Shown piece after piece: positions 1-7,827 of a stretch of DNA of 13,287 nucleotides. Each line of letters begins with the position of its first letter. Positions within the stretch are counted from its first letter, which is position 1. The notes under the pieces were generated by a model, which was given only the letters and a program-made list of their open reading frames with translations, searched no databases and was not told where the DNA came from. The translations under genes and the position numbers were made by a program. The DNA comes from an uncultured Lachnospiraceae bacterium (lineage in GTDB: Bacteria; Bacillota; Clostridia; Lachnospirales; Lachnospiraceae), in contig CAKRWX010000037.1 in the NCBI GenBank assembly GCA_934418055.1, forward strand, positions 1 to 13,287, read 5' to 3'.

Positions 1-277
1 CCTGTCCCAGCGTGGATTCCATCTCCGGGTACATGGCAACGGAACAGTCCGAATGGGAATGCATGTTGATAAATCCTGGTGTCACAAGCTTTCCCCTTGC
101 ATCCAGCACCTGTACAGCTGCCGCTGCAAAATCTGACGGACCTGTTTCGGTTTTTTCGTTTTTCGCAATTTTTGTGATTTTCGCGATTTTCCCATCTTTT
201 ACAAAAACATCTGCTTCATATCCGGCATTTCCGGTCCCATCGATCACCATGCCGCCTTTGATCAGAAGTTCTGCCAT
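1..277 (-). CDS. D-aminoacylase-like amidohydrolase, N-terminal part (runs off left edge)
   Basis: The ATG at 277-275 opens a frame that stays open to the window edge (92 codons seen). It begins MAELLIKGGMVIDGTGN, has VKDGKI near residues 26-31, and ends the N-terminal beta domain with LVTPGFINMHSHSD. The HxH pair (H73, H75) is the first metal-binding motif of the amidohydrolase superfamily, and the 'VIDGTGN...VTPGFI..H.HSD' layout is that of N-acyl-D-amino-acid deacylases, cytoplasmic enzymes that cleave N-acyl-D-amino acids to a carboxylate and a D-amino acid. The start directly abuts the stop of the preceding gene (TAA then ATG, no gap), with a GGAGG about ten bases upstream inside that gene, so translation is probably coupled. 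A Lys/Ala-rich insert at residues 31-56 is longer than I expect for the family. Other amidohydrolases (dihydroorotase- or hydantoinase-like) remain possible because the catalytic C-terminal part is missing. Confidence 0.85.
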   Translation of the reverse strand, partial: MAELLIKGGMVIDGTGNAGYEADVFVKDGKIAKITKIAKNEKTETGPSDFAAAAVQVLDARGKLVTPGFINMHSHSDCSVAMYPEMESTLGQ

Positions 278-1102
278 TTATACCAAGCCTCCAATTCTGG
301 TTGTCTTGATTCCATGCTTCTCCCACTCGTCCATGATCCGGTTCATACCGACAGAATCGCTGGCCATATGTCCGGTTACGATCACGTTGCAGCGGTTGTC
401 TTCCTGTAATGCCTTAACGATGTCGCCTTCCATGTGCATGCAGACGAAGGTTCCGATTCCTGCGTCAATATAAGCCTTTACCTCATCCAGCTCCGCAGAC
501 AGGCCGCCCGAAAACTCTACCAGAACTTTTCCAGAATAGCTTTCCGGAGAACCAACCCAGATAGCTGGTTTCTGGCCCTCTGGAGCTTCCTTAAACTCAC
601 GGATGGTCAAAATCCGGTCCATCAGATCCTGAACCGTCGGATTTTCCTTTTCTGCCATTACCTCAGCCACCTTCGCTTCCACCGCTCTCTCACCCAATAG
701 ATCCGCAGGTGTGTGGATTCCTAAAAATGGCATGTTTAACAGTCTTGCCACCGATGGCGCTCCGTCAAAGTTATTGGCATGGAACATGATCTCCGTGGAA
801 CGTTTCCGATGCTCCACCAGCTTCTGTGCTACATTGACCGGGACTCCGTTTTTCACCATTTTCTTATAGTGGTCTTCTGCTACTAAATAACCTAATTTTC
901 CCATGGCCGGGGTCAGGTTGTGATGACGGAATACACAGTCATATCCCAGCTGGCGTGCCAGGGCAAGCTCTGCAGTTCCCATATCGATCCCTGCCAGTAC
1001 ATTCGTAATATCCTCTCCCTCAACGGAAATAGAAGTGTCAGACGGCATTTCCGTCAGTCCAGCCAGATCCAGGGCGATCTGCATCATTTCTTTGGTATTC
1101 AT
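278..1102 (-). CDS. NIF3/DUF34-family dinuclear metal protein
   Basis: This 274-residue protein resembles the NIF3/YbgI (DUF34) family, hexameric proteins with a two-metal site; some members are annotated GTP cyclohydrolase I type 2, though the physiological reaction is generally unsettled. The family's signatures are visible: a His pair at 60-61 (VFRHHN), a possible ligand Asp in GIHTPAD (130-134), and the C-terminal GHMASDSVGMNRIMDEW (244-260), which matches the family's 'GHHATE' ligand segment with H245 kept and Glu replaced by D249. Its length is near the short form of the family, without the central inserted domain. It starts 15 bases after the upstream ATPase gene, with a GAAGG site, and ends directly against the amidohydrolase start. 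Its place between a peptide importer and a hydrolase suggests a role in processing the imported compound, perhaps as a metal-dependent hydrolase. That role is inference. Confidence 0.8.
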   Translation of the reverse strand: MNTKEMMQIALDLAGLTEMPSDTSISVEGEDITNVLAGIDMGTAELALARQLGYDCVFRHHNLTPAMGKLGYLVAEDHYKKMVKNGVPVNVAQKLVEHRKRSTEIMFHANNFDGAPSVARLLNMPFLGIHTPADLLGERAVEAKVAEVMAEKENPTVQDLMDRILTIREFKEAPEGQKPAIWVGSPESYSGKVLVEFSGGLSAELDEVKAYIDAGIGTFVCMHMEGDIVKALQEDNRCNVIVTGHMASDSVGMNRIMDEWEKHGIKTTRIGGLV

Positions 1103-1117
1103 ATCAGTACCTTCTTT

Positions 1118-2077
1118 CTATATATTATGACAGGCTGCCATATGACCGCCGCCTACGTCTCGTAATTTTGGTGTTTCCTCATGGCACTGGGCAGTCGCCT
1201 TCCGACAGCGGGCGCAGAAGCGGCAGCCCGGCTTCGGATTGATGGGGCTTGGCACCTCGCCATCCATAGGAATCCGGTTATGAGCTTTCTCATAGTCCGG
1301 ATCAGCCACAGGGACTGCCGATAAAAGCCCCCTGGTATATGGGTGGACCGGATGCTCGTACACATCCCTGGTACTTCCATACTCCACCATGGTTCCCAGA
1401 TACATCACCGCCGTCTGATCCGCAATATGGCGCACCATAGACAGATCATGAGCGATAAATAAATAAGTCAGATCCATTTCTTCCTGAAACTTCATCAGCA
1501 TATTGACTACCTGGGCCTGAATGGACACATCCAGTGCGGAGATCGGCTCATCACAGACAATAAATTCCGGATTTAACGCCAGGGCTCTTGCAATTCCCAC
1601 CCTCTGGCGCTGGCCGCCGGAGAACTCATGTGGAAAACGGTTCGCATGGTCTTTATTTAAACCTACCATCTCCAGAAGCTCATAAACCCGCTCCATCCGC
1701 TCTGTTTCGCTATGGTACATCTTGTGGATCTTCATTCCCTCTTCCACGATCTCTCCAACCGTAAAAAATGGATTCAGGGACGCATATGGATCCTGGAACA
1801 CCATCTGCATTCTCCTGGTCAGCTCCTTGGCTTCCTTTTTGCTGACCCGGCTGATATCCTTGCCGTCAAAAAGGATTTTTCCTGCATCCGGCTCATAGAT
1901 ACGCAGCAGGGTTCTTCCCACAGTAGTCTTTCCACAACCGGACTCTCCAACCAGTCCTAAGGTCTGGCCTTTCTTGATCTGGAAGGAAATGTCATCGACC
2001 GCCTTCAAAGTCTGGCCTTTTCCCACCTGGAAATATTTTTTCAGTCCTTCCACTTCCAGAAGCGTCTTCTCACTCAT
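1118..2077 (-). CDS. Opp/Dpp-type peptide ABC transporter ATP-binding protein (OppF/DppF class)
   Basis: This 319-residue cytoplasmic ATPase powers oligopeptide or dipeptide import as one half of a heterodimer with the product of the preceding gene. It shows Walker A GESGCGKTT (44-52), the Q-loop at Q95, signature SGGQRQ (153-158), Walker B FIVCDEP (172-178) and the switch His210. The C-terminal oligo_HPY region has HPVHPYTRGLL (245-252) and a cysteine set C285-x5-C291-x6-C298 plus C316, which fits the [4Fe-4S]-binding C-terminus described for some Dpp/Opp ATPases. The ATG overlaps the end of the upstream ATPase gene by eight bases (ATGAGTGA) and an AGGAGG lies upstream, so the two ATPases are probably translated in a coupled way. 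All ATPase motifs are intact. Confidence 0.95.
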   Translation of the reverse strand: MSEKTLLEVEGLKKYFQVGKGQTLKAVDDISFQIKKGQTLGLVGESGCGKTTVGRTLLRIYEPDAGKILFDGKDISRVSKKEAKELTRRMQMVFQDPYASLNPFFTVGEIVEEGMKIHKMYHSETERMERVYELLEMVGLNKDHANRFPHEFSGGQRQRVGIARALALNPEFIVCDEPISALDVSIQAQVVNMLMKFQEEMDLTYLFIAHDLSMVRHIADQTAVMYLGTMVEYGSTRDVYEHPVHPYTRGLLSAVPVADPDYEKAHNRIPMDGEVPSPINPKPGCRFCARCRKATAQCHEETPKLRDVGGGHMAACHNI

Positions 2078-3110
2078 GTTCTTTTCCTCCTCTTGGCAGT
2101 GTCGGGACTCCGTCCGGCGGTGTCACTTCTTTCGCCCGTTTATCCATCAGCCAGCACCGGGAAATGTGCCCGTCGGAGCAGGTATATTCCGGCGGATCTG
2201 CCTTCAGGCAGGCCCCCATGGCATATGGACATCTGGCTGCAAAGGCACAGCCCTTCGGCGGTGCATACAGATCTGGCGGAGTACCCGGAATGGCGTACAA
2301 CTCGCTCTTTACTTCCTGGATCAGATTCGGCATTGCCCCCAAAAGTCCCCAGGTATAGGGATGACATGGGTTATAGAAAATCTGTCTGGCATCGCCGTAT
2401 TCCACCACTTTTCCTGCATACATGACCGCGATCCGGTCTGCCATCTTTGCCACCACCCCCAGATCGTGGGTGATCAGCAAAATGGAGGTTCCCATTTCCT
2501 TTTTTAAGCTGTTCATCAGATCCAGGATCTGCGCCTGCATGGTCACATCCAGGGCTGTCGTCGGCTCATCGGCAAATAAGATCTTCGGATTGCAGGCCAT
2601 GGCCATGGCGATCATCACACGCTGACGCTGACCGCCGGACATGGTGTGGGGATACCGTTTAAATACCTTTTCCGGTTCTGGCAGACCTACTTTTCCAAGG
2701 AGGCTGATGGCGTGCTCCCTGGCCTCTTCCCGGCTGATCTTCTGATGGACCAGGATTGCTTCCACCATCTGTTTGCCCACCCGCATGGTCGGGTTTAAGC
2801 TTGTCATAGAGTCCTGGAAAATCATGGAAAACTCCTTTCCACGATAACTTTCCATCTGTTTATCCGTCAATGTGGTTAAATCTTTTCCTTCATAATAAAT
2901 ATGGCCTTCTTTGATCCTGGCCGGAGGCATCGGCAGCAGTCCCATCACTGTCTGGATGGACACCGATTTTCCACAGCCAGACTCGCCTACAATCGCAAGT
3001 GTCTCCCCTTTGTCGATATAGAAGCTGACGCCGCGGACTGCCTGCACTTCTCCTGCATATGTGTCAAAGGACACCCGCAAATTCTGTACATCTAACAAGT
3101 GTTCACTCAT
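2070..3110 (-). CDS. Opp/Dpp-type peptide ABC transporter ATP-binding protein (OppD/DppD class)
   Basis: This 346-residue ATPase is the partner of the OppF-class protein encoded next. Motifs are Walker A GESGCGKS (42-49), the Q-loop in IFQD (98-100), signature SGGQRQ (158-163), Walker B ILFADEP (177-183) and H215. The oligo_HPY segment [11 protein letters not shown] (248-257) is followed by C288-x5-C294-x6-C301 and C319, again the pattern of an iron-sulfur-binding C-terminus. The larger size and the '[10 protein letters not shown]' segment are typical of the OppD/DppD branch, whereas OppF has 'DEPISALDVS'. The ATG at 3110 has an AAGGAAG site and lies 30 bases after the permease gene. It is the third transporter component in the usual B-C-D-F order. 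Confidence 0.95.
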   Translation of the reverse strand: MSEHLLDVQNLRVSFDTYAGEVQAVRGVSFYIDKGETLAIVGESGCGKSVSIQTVMGLLPMPPARIKEGHIYYEGKDLTTLTDKQMESYRGKEFSMIFQDSMTSLNPTMRVGKQMVEAILVHQKISREEAREHAISLLGKVGLPEPEKVFKRYPHTMSGGQRQRVMIAMAMACNPKILFADEPTTALDVTMQAQILDLMNSLKKEMGTSILLITHDLGVVAKMADRIAVMYAGKVVEYGDARQIFYNPCHPYTWGLLGAMPNLIQEVKSELYAIPGTPPDLYAPPKGCAFAARCPYAMGACLKADPPEYTCSDGHISRCWLMDKRAKEVTPPDGVPTLPRGGKEHE

Positions 3111-3140
3111 GTGTTCTTCTTCCTTTCTCCCGCGGTATGA

Positions 3141-4073
3141 TCAGTTCCGTAAATGTGGGTCCAGCGCATCCCGTAAGCAGTTGCCAAACAGATAGAAGGC
3201 TAAAATCGTTACGCTGATGAGAACGCCCGGGATAAACAGCTGATACGGATACAGACGGTAGAAGGAAGCTCCCATCTGACATAACTGTCCCCAGGAAGTC
3301 ATAGGGGATTTGATTCCCAGTCCGATAAAGGAAAGGTATGCCTCCAAAAAGATTGCTCCTGGGATCGCAGAAGAAATGCTGACTACCTGCTGTCCTAAAA
3401 TATTCGGTAAAATATGGCGGAAAATGATCCGCAGGGAAGATGCTCCCTGAGTCTTTGCCGCCAGGACGAACTCCCGGTTCTTAAACTGAAGCATACGTCC
3501 GCGGACTACCCGTCCGGAATCCATCCAGCCGGTGATGGCGATGGCTAAGACGATGGCAGCCGGACCGGATCCCAGCCACAGCATGATCAGCGTCACATAA
3601 ACCAGGGATGGGATGCAGACACCGATATCGATGATACGCATGATCAGCATATCCACCCAGCCTCCGAAATATCCGGAGATACCTCCCAGGAAAATACCGA
3701 TGATCTGGGGAACAATGGCGCCACCGATACCGATCAGAAGCGAGGTCCTTGCACCGATCCAGACTCTGGCCCACTGATCTCGTCCCAGAGAATCTGTGCC
3801 AAACCAGTGTTCGCTGCATGGTCCTAAGTTCGTTGCCAGAAGATCGGTTGTTTCATATTTATAAGGACAGAGGACCGGCGCAAAAACCGCCATCAGGGCG
3901 ATGATCGTAATCACAGCCAGGCTGACCATGGCTACCTTGTCGCTGCGGATCCGGCGCCATACATCGCTCCAGTAGCTGACGCTTGGCCGCACCATCACAT
4001 CTCCCTTATTTTCCCCTTGGGGAAGGGTGATAAAATCGGAATCATTGAACAGTTCCATTTCTGAATTTGCCAT
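3141..4073 (-). CDS. Opp/Dpp-type peptide ABC transporter permease (OppC/DppC class)
   Basis: This 310-residue inner-membrane permease has a cytoplasmic N-terminal extension, a first transmembrane segment near residues 48-67, then the hallmark FGTDSLGRD (91-99) that marks the OppC/DppC/NikC branch, and several further hydrophobic segments. The EAA-type coupling loop lies at about 201-225 (EFVLAAKTQGASSLRIIFRH), where it would contact the ATPases. I chose the ATG at 4073 rather than a GTG at 4082: the GTG lies inside the ribosome binding site GAGGTGA (4085-4079), which sits five bases before the ATG and overlaps the upstream stop codon. That overlap implies translational coupling to the OppB-class gene. 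If the GTG were used, the protein would gain three residues. Confidence 0.93.
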   Translation of the reverse strand: MANSEMELFNDSDFITLPQGENKGDVMVRPSVSYWSDVWRRIRSDKVAMVSLAVITIIALMAVFAPVLCPYKYETTDLLATNLGPCSEHWFGTDSLGRDQWARVWIGARTSLLIGIGGAIVPQIIGIFLGGISGYFGGWVDMLIMRIIDIGVCIPSLVYVTLIMLWLGSGPAAIVLAIAITGWMDSGRVVRGRMLQFKNREFVLAAKTQGASSLRIIFRHILPNILGQQVVSISSAIPGAIFLEAYLSFIGLGIKSPMTSWGQLCQMGASFYRLYPYQLFIPGVLISVTILAFYLFGNCLRDALDPHLRN

Positions 4074-4083
4074 GATACTCACC

Positions 4084-5004
4084 TCACTTTGTAACCCGGA
4101 TACGGGGATCGATCAGGCCATAGATCAAGTCAATGATAAAATTGGCCCCAACAACAAAAGTTCCAAAAAATACGGTCAGTCCCAGGGTCATGGTGTAATC
4201 CAGGCTCTGTACGGAGCTGACAAAATAAGCGCCGATTCCGGGAATGGCAAAAATCTGCTCTACTACGAACGAACCCATCAGGATGGACACGATCTCCATC
4301 CCTAAAGACGGGATCATAGGAATGATCGCATTACGGATCTGATGATTTAACACAATGCGGAAGGAGGAAAGTCCTTTGGCCTTTGCAGTCTTTACATAAT
4401 CCTCAGAGATCACTTCCAGCATCAAAGTTCTCATCGTCCTGGTCTTTCCGGCGATCGAACCGATGGCCAGAGTCAGTGTCGGAAGAATGGTATAGGCAAA
4501 GCTCTTCCACTGGGCAACCGGGAACCAGCCAAGGCGGATTGCAAACACATACTGTAACAAAGACGCCAGGATAAATACCGGGATAGAAACACCCAGTACA
4601 GAGAAGCCGACTAAGGTATAATCAATGGCTTTTCCTCGTTTTCTGGCTGCAATAATACCAAACAGGATTCCCACAGGGAAACTGATGGCATAGGACTGAA
4701 GTCCTAACTGGGCAGATACCGGAAATGTCTGGGCGATCACGCCATTGACGGATTTTCCTACATATTTTAAGGAATATCCGAAATCACCATGAAGAAGATT
4801 TTTCATAAAAGTCACATACTGCTCCATCAGCGGACGGTCCAGGCCATAATAACTCATCATTTTACTTAACATTTCCGGACTCATCATCTGCTGGGTGGTA
4901 AATGGATTGCCTGGCAGCGCACGAAGCAAAAAGAAACTGCTGGTAGCGATCAGCCAGATGGTCACAATAGAAATGACCAGTCTCTTCAAAATGTACTGTT
5001 TCAA
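4084..5004 (-). CDS. Opp/Dpp-type peptide ABC transporter permease (OppB/DppB class)
   Basis: This 306-residue inner-membrane permease begins MKQYILKRL with a typical first transmembrane helix (about 9-28) followed by LRALPGNPF (27-35), the standard N-terminus of OppB/DppB proteins. The segment YGLDRPLMEQY (53-63) and the EAA loop (about 201-225, DYVKTAKAKGLSSFRI) confirm the family. It forms the membrane pore with the OppC-class protein. The start codon is TTG at 5004-5002, supported by an excellent GGAGGAGG six bases upstream and by the position of the family-typical N-terminus; no in-frame ATG lies nearby. A 125-base gap with a hairpin separates it from the binding-protein gene, so its expression may be lower than that gene's. 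Confidence 0.94.
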   Translation of the reverse strand: MKQYILKRLVISIVTIWLIATSSFFLLRALPGNPFTTQQMMSPEMLSKMMSYYGLDRPLMEQYVTFMKNLLHGDFGYSLKYVGKSVNGVIAQTFPVSAQLGLQSYAISFPVGILFGIIAARKRGKAIDYTLVGFSVLGVSIPVFILASLLQYVFAIRLGWFPVAQWKSFAYTILPTLTLAIGSIAGKTRTMRTLMLEVISEDYVKTAKAKGLSSFRIVLNHQIRNAIIPMIPSLGMEIVSILMGSFVVEQIFAIPGIGAYFVSSVQSLDYTMTLGLTVFFGTFVVGANFIIDLIYGLIDPRIRVTK

Positions 5005-5010
5005 CGTTTT

Positions 5011-5018
5011 CCTCCTCC
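5011..5018 (-). promoter_or_regulatory. Strong ribosome binding site fixing a TTG start
   Basis: On the minus strand GGAGGAGG is followed by AAAACG and then TTG. This near-perfect anti-16S match with six-base spacing decides the TTG start of the OppB-class permease. Confidence 0.8.
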
Positions 5019-5084
5019 ATCTATTCTGCAGGTCTATGCACCTGCTGCACGAACCATAACGGCAAAAGCACCGAAACAGTTACG

Positions 5085-5107
5085 AAAAGGGCGGTTATTC
5101 GCCGCCC
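5085..5107 (-). terminator. Hairpin with short T run after the binding-protein gene (partial terminator or processing site)
   Basis: On the minus strand GGGCGG, a seven-base loop and CCGCCC are followed by TTTT. The six-base all-GC stem (5102-5107 with 5089-5094) is stable, but the T run is short. It lies 22 bases after the stop of the solute-binding-protein gene and upstream of the permeases. The common interpretation of such a site is partial termination or 3'-end protection that keeps binding-protein mRNA in excess. That is inference from position. Confidence 0.55.
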
Positions 5108-5129
5108 ATTTCCTTTGCGTAGCTGATTT

Positions 5130-6848
5130 TTACTTTCTTACGACCAGATGGTTGAACTGATATCCACTGTTGATGGCGGTCATCTGGAAGCCCTCTACAT
5201 AAGACTGTACGGCGCTGGTGTTGCTGTTCTCAAAGATCGGTACAATACCTGCATCGTCCAGGAAGATCTGCTCTGCCTGGGAGGTCAATTCTGCCTGTTT
5301 TACAGGATCGATCTCCAGAACTGCCTGTTCTACCAGCTTATCATACTCCGGATCACTCCAGATACCATAGTTGCACTCGCCGCCGGTCATCATGGACTCC
5401 ATCACATCGGTTGGAAGTACGTCTGTCTCCCATGTGATGCAGAAGATATCATAGCTTAAATCATAGAAGCTTCCGATCGCAGTACCGATCACGTACTGGT
5501 TTAACTGGATGTTGGTCAGACCTAAATTCTGTTTCCACTGGTCAATGATGGTCTCTAACAGAAGCTTCTGCTCAGAAGCATCCCAGGTTACCAGACTTAA
5601 CTGTGGAAGCTCAGAAACATCGCTGTAGCCTAATTCTTCCATGGCTTTTGCCAGATATGCCTTTGCCTGCTCTACATCACCATCTAATGGTACAGAATTC
5701 ACTGGATACTCATCCACAAATTTGCCGCCGTTTGGTCCAACGAAATTGGAATCGACCTGGCGGTTGGATGGTTTGTGCATCCGGTTTACTGCTGCTACGG
5801 TTGCGTTCCGGTTAAAGCCATAGCTTAATGCCTGACGGAAGTTTCCGTTGCTAAGCAGCTTGGAGGTCTCCTCGCTGGTACCCTTCTGGTTGAACCACAG
5901 CCACATAACCCCGCCGCCGGTATAGCTGTACAGGTAATCAGACAGGTGATCAAAATACTGGCTGGAAACCTGCTCGATGGCGTCGATCTCACCATTTTCA
6001 AACATCGCCACTTTCGTATTGGCGTCATCAACCTCTACGAAATGCAGATTCTCTGTTGGGAAAGAGTTCTCGGCATCCCAGTACAGATCATTTTTCTTTA
6101 ACTCCATGCTGCTGTCCAGTACCCAGTCTGTGATGGTGTATGGGCCAGAGTAAAGCATGGTATCTACGGAAGAACCTAATTTATCACTGCCGACCTTCTC
6201 GACAAAGTCCTGACGCAGTGGGTATAAGCCTTTTACTGCAATGGTCTTATCAAAGGTATTTAACGGATGATCCATAGTGATCTCTAAGGTCTTATCATCC
6301 AACGCTTTCACACCAACCTCAGACCAGTCCGTTACTTCTCCATTGTTAAACTGTTTTGCGTTCTTGATGGCATACCAGCTGTTAGCTGCCGGGCTTCCCA
6401 TCTCAGGAGCCAGTAAGCAGTATGCTGCATACTCAAAATCCTTCGCTGTCAGATCAACGCCGTCGGACCATTTTAAACCGTCACGCAGATGGAAGGTGTA
6501 AACTGTGCAGTCATCATTCACATCATACGTTTCTGCTGCGTCACACTGGACTTCATCCCCATAGTAACGCACTAACTGGATCTGGGTCAGATAAAAGACG
6601 TTCACATCGTTGGAAGACTGGCTCATGATCGGGTTTAACGTAACGATCCCGTTATATGCCATGGTGAAATCCTGGCTTACTTCTCCCTCAGATGCAGTCT
6701 CTCCTGCTGCAGTTGTCTCTCCTGCTGCTCCCGTTGTTGTCTCTGCTGCTTTGGTGGTCTCTGTGCCGCTGTTCTGATAAGTCCCGCATGCAGTCAGAGA
6801 AGCTGTCATGGCCCCGGCTAATGCCAGCGCAAGTGCTCTTTTTTTCAT
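5130..6848 (-). CDS. Family-5 (peptide/nickel/opine type) solute-binding lipoprotein
   Basis: This 572-residue protein is the extracellular substrate receptor of the importer encoded next. The signal peptide MKKRALALALAGAMTASLTAC ends in the lipobox LTAC with Cys21 as the lipid anchor. A Thr/Ala/Glu-rich linker (about 28-58) follows, and then the SBP_bac_5 fold: FTMAYNGIVTLNPIMSQSSN near 61-80, YTFHLRDGLKWSDG (the family's best-conserved segment), and LYSGPYTITDWV...NDLYWD later on. Length is normal for the family. The ATG at 6848 has an AGGAG site, and the gene starts 28 bases after the oxidoreductase gene. The family binds peptides, nickel chelates, opines, bile acids or other ligands, so the ligand cannot be read from sequence. 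The operon partners favour a peptide or N-acyl amino acid type compound. Confidence 0.95.
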   Translation of the reverse strand: MKKRALALALAGAMTASLTACGTYQNSGTETTKAAETTTGAAGETTAAGETASEGEVSQDFTMAYNGIVTLNPIMSQSSNDVNVFYLTQIQLVRYYGDEVQCDAAETYDVNDDCTVYTFHLRDGLKWSDGVDLTAKDFEYAAYCLLAPEMGSPAANSWYAIKNAKQFNNGEVTDWSEVGVKALDDKTLEITMDHPLNTFDKTIAVKGLYPLRQDFVEKVGSDKLGSSVDTMLYSGPYTITDWVLDSSMELKKNDLYWDAENSFPTENLHFVEVDDANTKVAMFENGEIDAIEQVSSQYFDHLSDYLYSYTGGGVMWLWFNQKGTSEETSKLLSNGNFRQALSYGFNRNATVAAVNRMHKPSNRQVDSNFVGPNGGKFVDEYPVNSVPLDGDVEQAKAYLAKAMEELGYSDVSELPQLSLVTWDASEQKLLLETIIDQWKQNLGLTNIQLNQYVIGTAIGSFYDLSYDIFCITWETDVLPTDVMESMMTGGECNYGIWSDPEYDKLVEQAVLEIDPVKQAELTSQAEQIFLDDAGIVPIFENSNTSAVQSYVEGFQMTAINSGYQFNHLVVRK

Positions 6849-6876
6849 ATTCTTTTCTCCTCTTTGATTTTATGTC

Positions 6877-7809
6877 TTATTCTCTGCAAAGGAAACGGCC
6901 GCATGCTACATCCTCTACTGCCAGTCCCAATGCATCAAACAGGGTAATCTCTGTGTCGTTTTCTCTTCCAGGTACTTTTCCGGCTAAAATCCCGCCGATG
7001 GAACCTGTGATATGTTCTTCCCCGAAAAGTCCCTCATCCTTCGGGATCAAGTACTCTCCACATTCCTTCTTCATAGCTTCCACCTGATCAGCGTAAAGCT
7101 TCGCTTTTGCCATCAGACTGCTTTCGATCTCCCTGGTGTTCGGTGTAAAAGCGCCCACCGCATTGATATGGGCTCCCGGGGCGATCCACTCTGCTTTCAG
7201 ATATGGCTCCTTACTTGGCGTTACGGTACAGATGATCTCGGCTCCTTTTACAGCCTCTTCCACACTGTCACACACCATCACTGGAACCTTGTACTTCTCT
7301 TCCATCTCCTTCTGATACTTCTTTGCAGCCTCTCTTCTCTGGTCATAAACGGTGACCTTCTGGATGTCCCGTACCTCCATCATGGCTGCCAGATGGGAAC
7401 GTCCCTGGGCTCCGGTGCCGATCACCGCCAGATGGTGGGCGTCTTTTCTTGCCAGCAGATCTGTAGCCACTCCGGATACGGCGCCGGTCCGGACCTCTGT
7501 GATCACGGAAGCGTCTGCCAGTCCCATGACCTCCCCGTGGGCACCGTCAAACATCATCACATAACCAATGTGGGATGGGTAAGCAGTCCCGGCATTCTGT
7601 GGACATGCTACCAGCACCTTTGCACCGTAACTGTCCTTTAACCAGGCTGGCATAAATCCAAATTTTTCTCCGCCCGGAAGTACCGCAATGGAGCGGACCG
7701 GCTGTGTCCAGTTCCCTTCCTCCAGTTCCTTTAATGCAGTACGCATCAGATCAATGCAGACCGGCATGGTCAGCTTCTCTCTGGCTTCCTGCGCCTCTAC
7801 GATTTTCAT
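6877..7809 (-). CDS. Ornithine cyclodeaminase/mu-crystallin family NAD(P)-dependent oxidoreductase
   Basis: This 310-residue cytoplasmic protein belongs to the OCD/mu-crystallin family, whose members include ornithine cyclodeaminase, archaeal alanine dehydrogenase, ketimine reductases and SbnB-like enzymes. Visible marks are the conserved Lys64 in YGAKV, ITEVRTGAVSGVATDLLAR (103-121), the Rossmann loop GTGAQG (131-136) with Asp156 at the end of the second strand (suggesting NAD rather than NADP), and C-terminal LFDALGLAVEDVA. The active-site Asp that true ornithine cyclodeaminases carry in GGDCPG is Phe here (F221 in INAVGAFTPNTRE), a pattern closer to mu-crystallin (GASRPDWRE). I therefore favour imine reduction or amino-acid dehydrogenation over ornithine cyclisation. 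The ATG at 7809 has AGGAGG upstream, 18 bases after the regulator gene. It probably handles an amino acid or imine released from the imported compound. Confidence 0.9.
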   Translation of the reverse strand: MKIVEAQEAREKLTMPVCIDLMRTALKELEEGNWTQPVRSIAVLPGGEKFGFMPAWLKDSYGAKVLVACPQNAGTAYPSHIGYVMMFDGAHGEVMGLADASVITEVRTGAVSGVATDLLARKDAHHLAVIGTGAQGRSHLAAMMEVRDIQKVTVYDQRREAAKKYQKEMEEKYKVPVMVCDSVEEAVKGAEIICTVTPSKEPYLKAEWIAPGAHINAVGAFTPNTREIESSLMAKAKLYADQVEAMKKECGEYLIPKDEGLFGEEHITGSIGGILAGKVPGRENDTEITLFDALGLAVEDVACGRFLCRE

Positions 7810-7827
7810 CCGTAACCCCTCCTGGCT

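Noticed and set aside
1974..2507. 177-residue plus-strand open frame
   Set aside because: It spans the antisense of two well-supported ATPase genes and shows no protein features of its own.
4074..4082. GTG start for the OppC-class permease at 4082
   Set aside because: The GTG is part of the GAGGTGA ribosome binding site that serves the ATG at 4073.
6662..6770. Repetitive tract near the start of the family-5 binding-protein gene, considered as a DNA repeat element
   Set aside because: It encodes the Thr/Ala/Glu-rich linker that commonly follows the lipid anchor in Gram-positive binding lipoproteins. Low-complexity coding explains it.
7012..7641. 209-residue open frame on the plus strand
   Set aside because: It is antisense to the OCD-family gene, which has clear family motifs. 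The frame has no ribosome binding site or recognisable domain and is Cys/His/Leu-rich, as antisense shadows tend to be.
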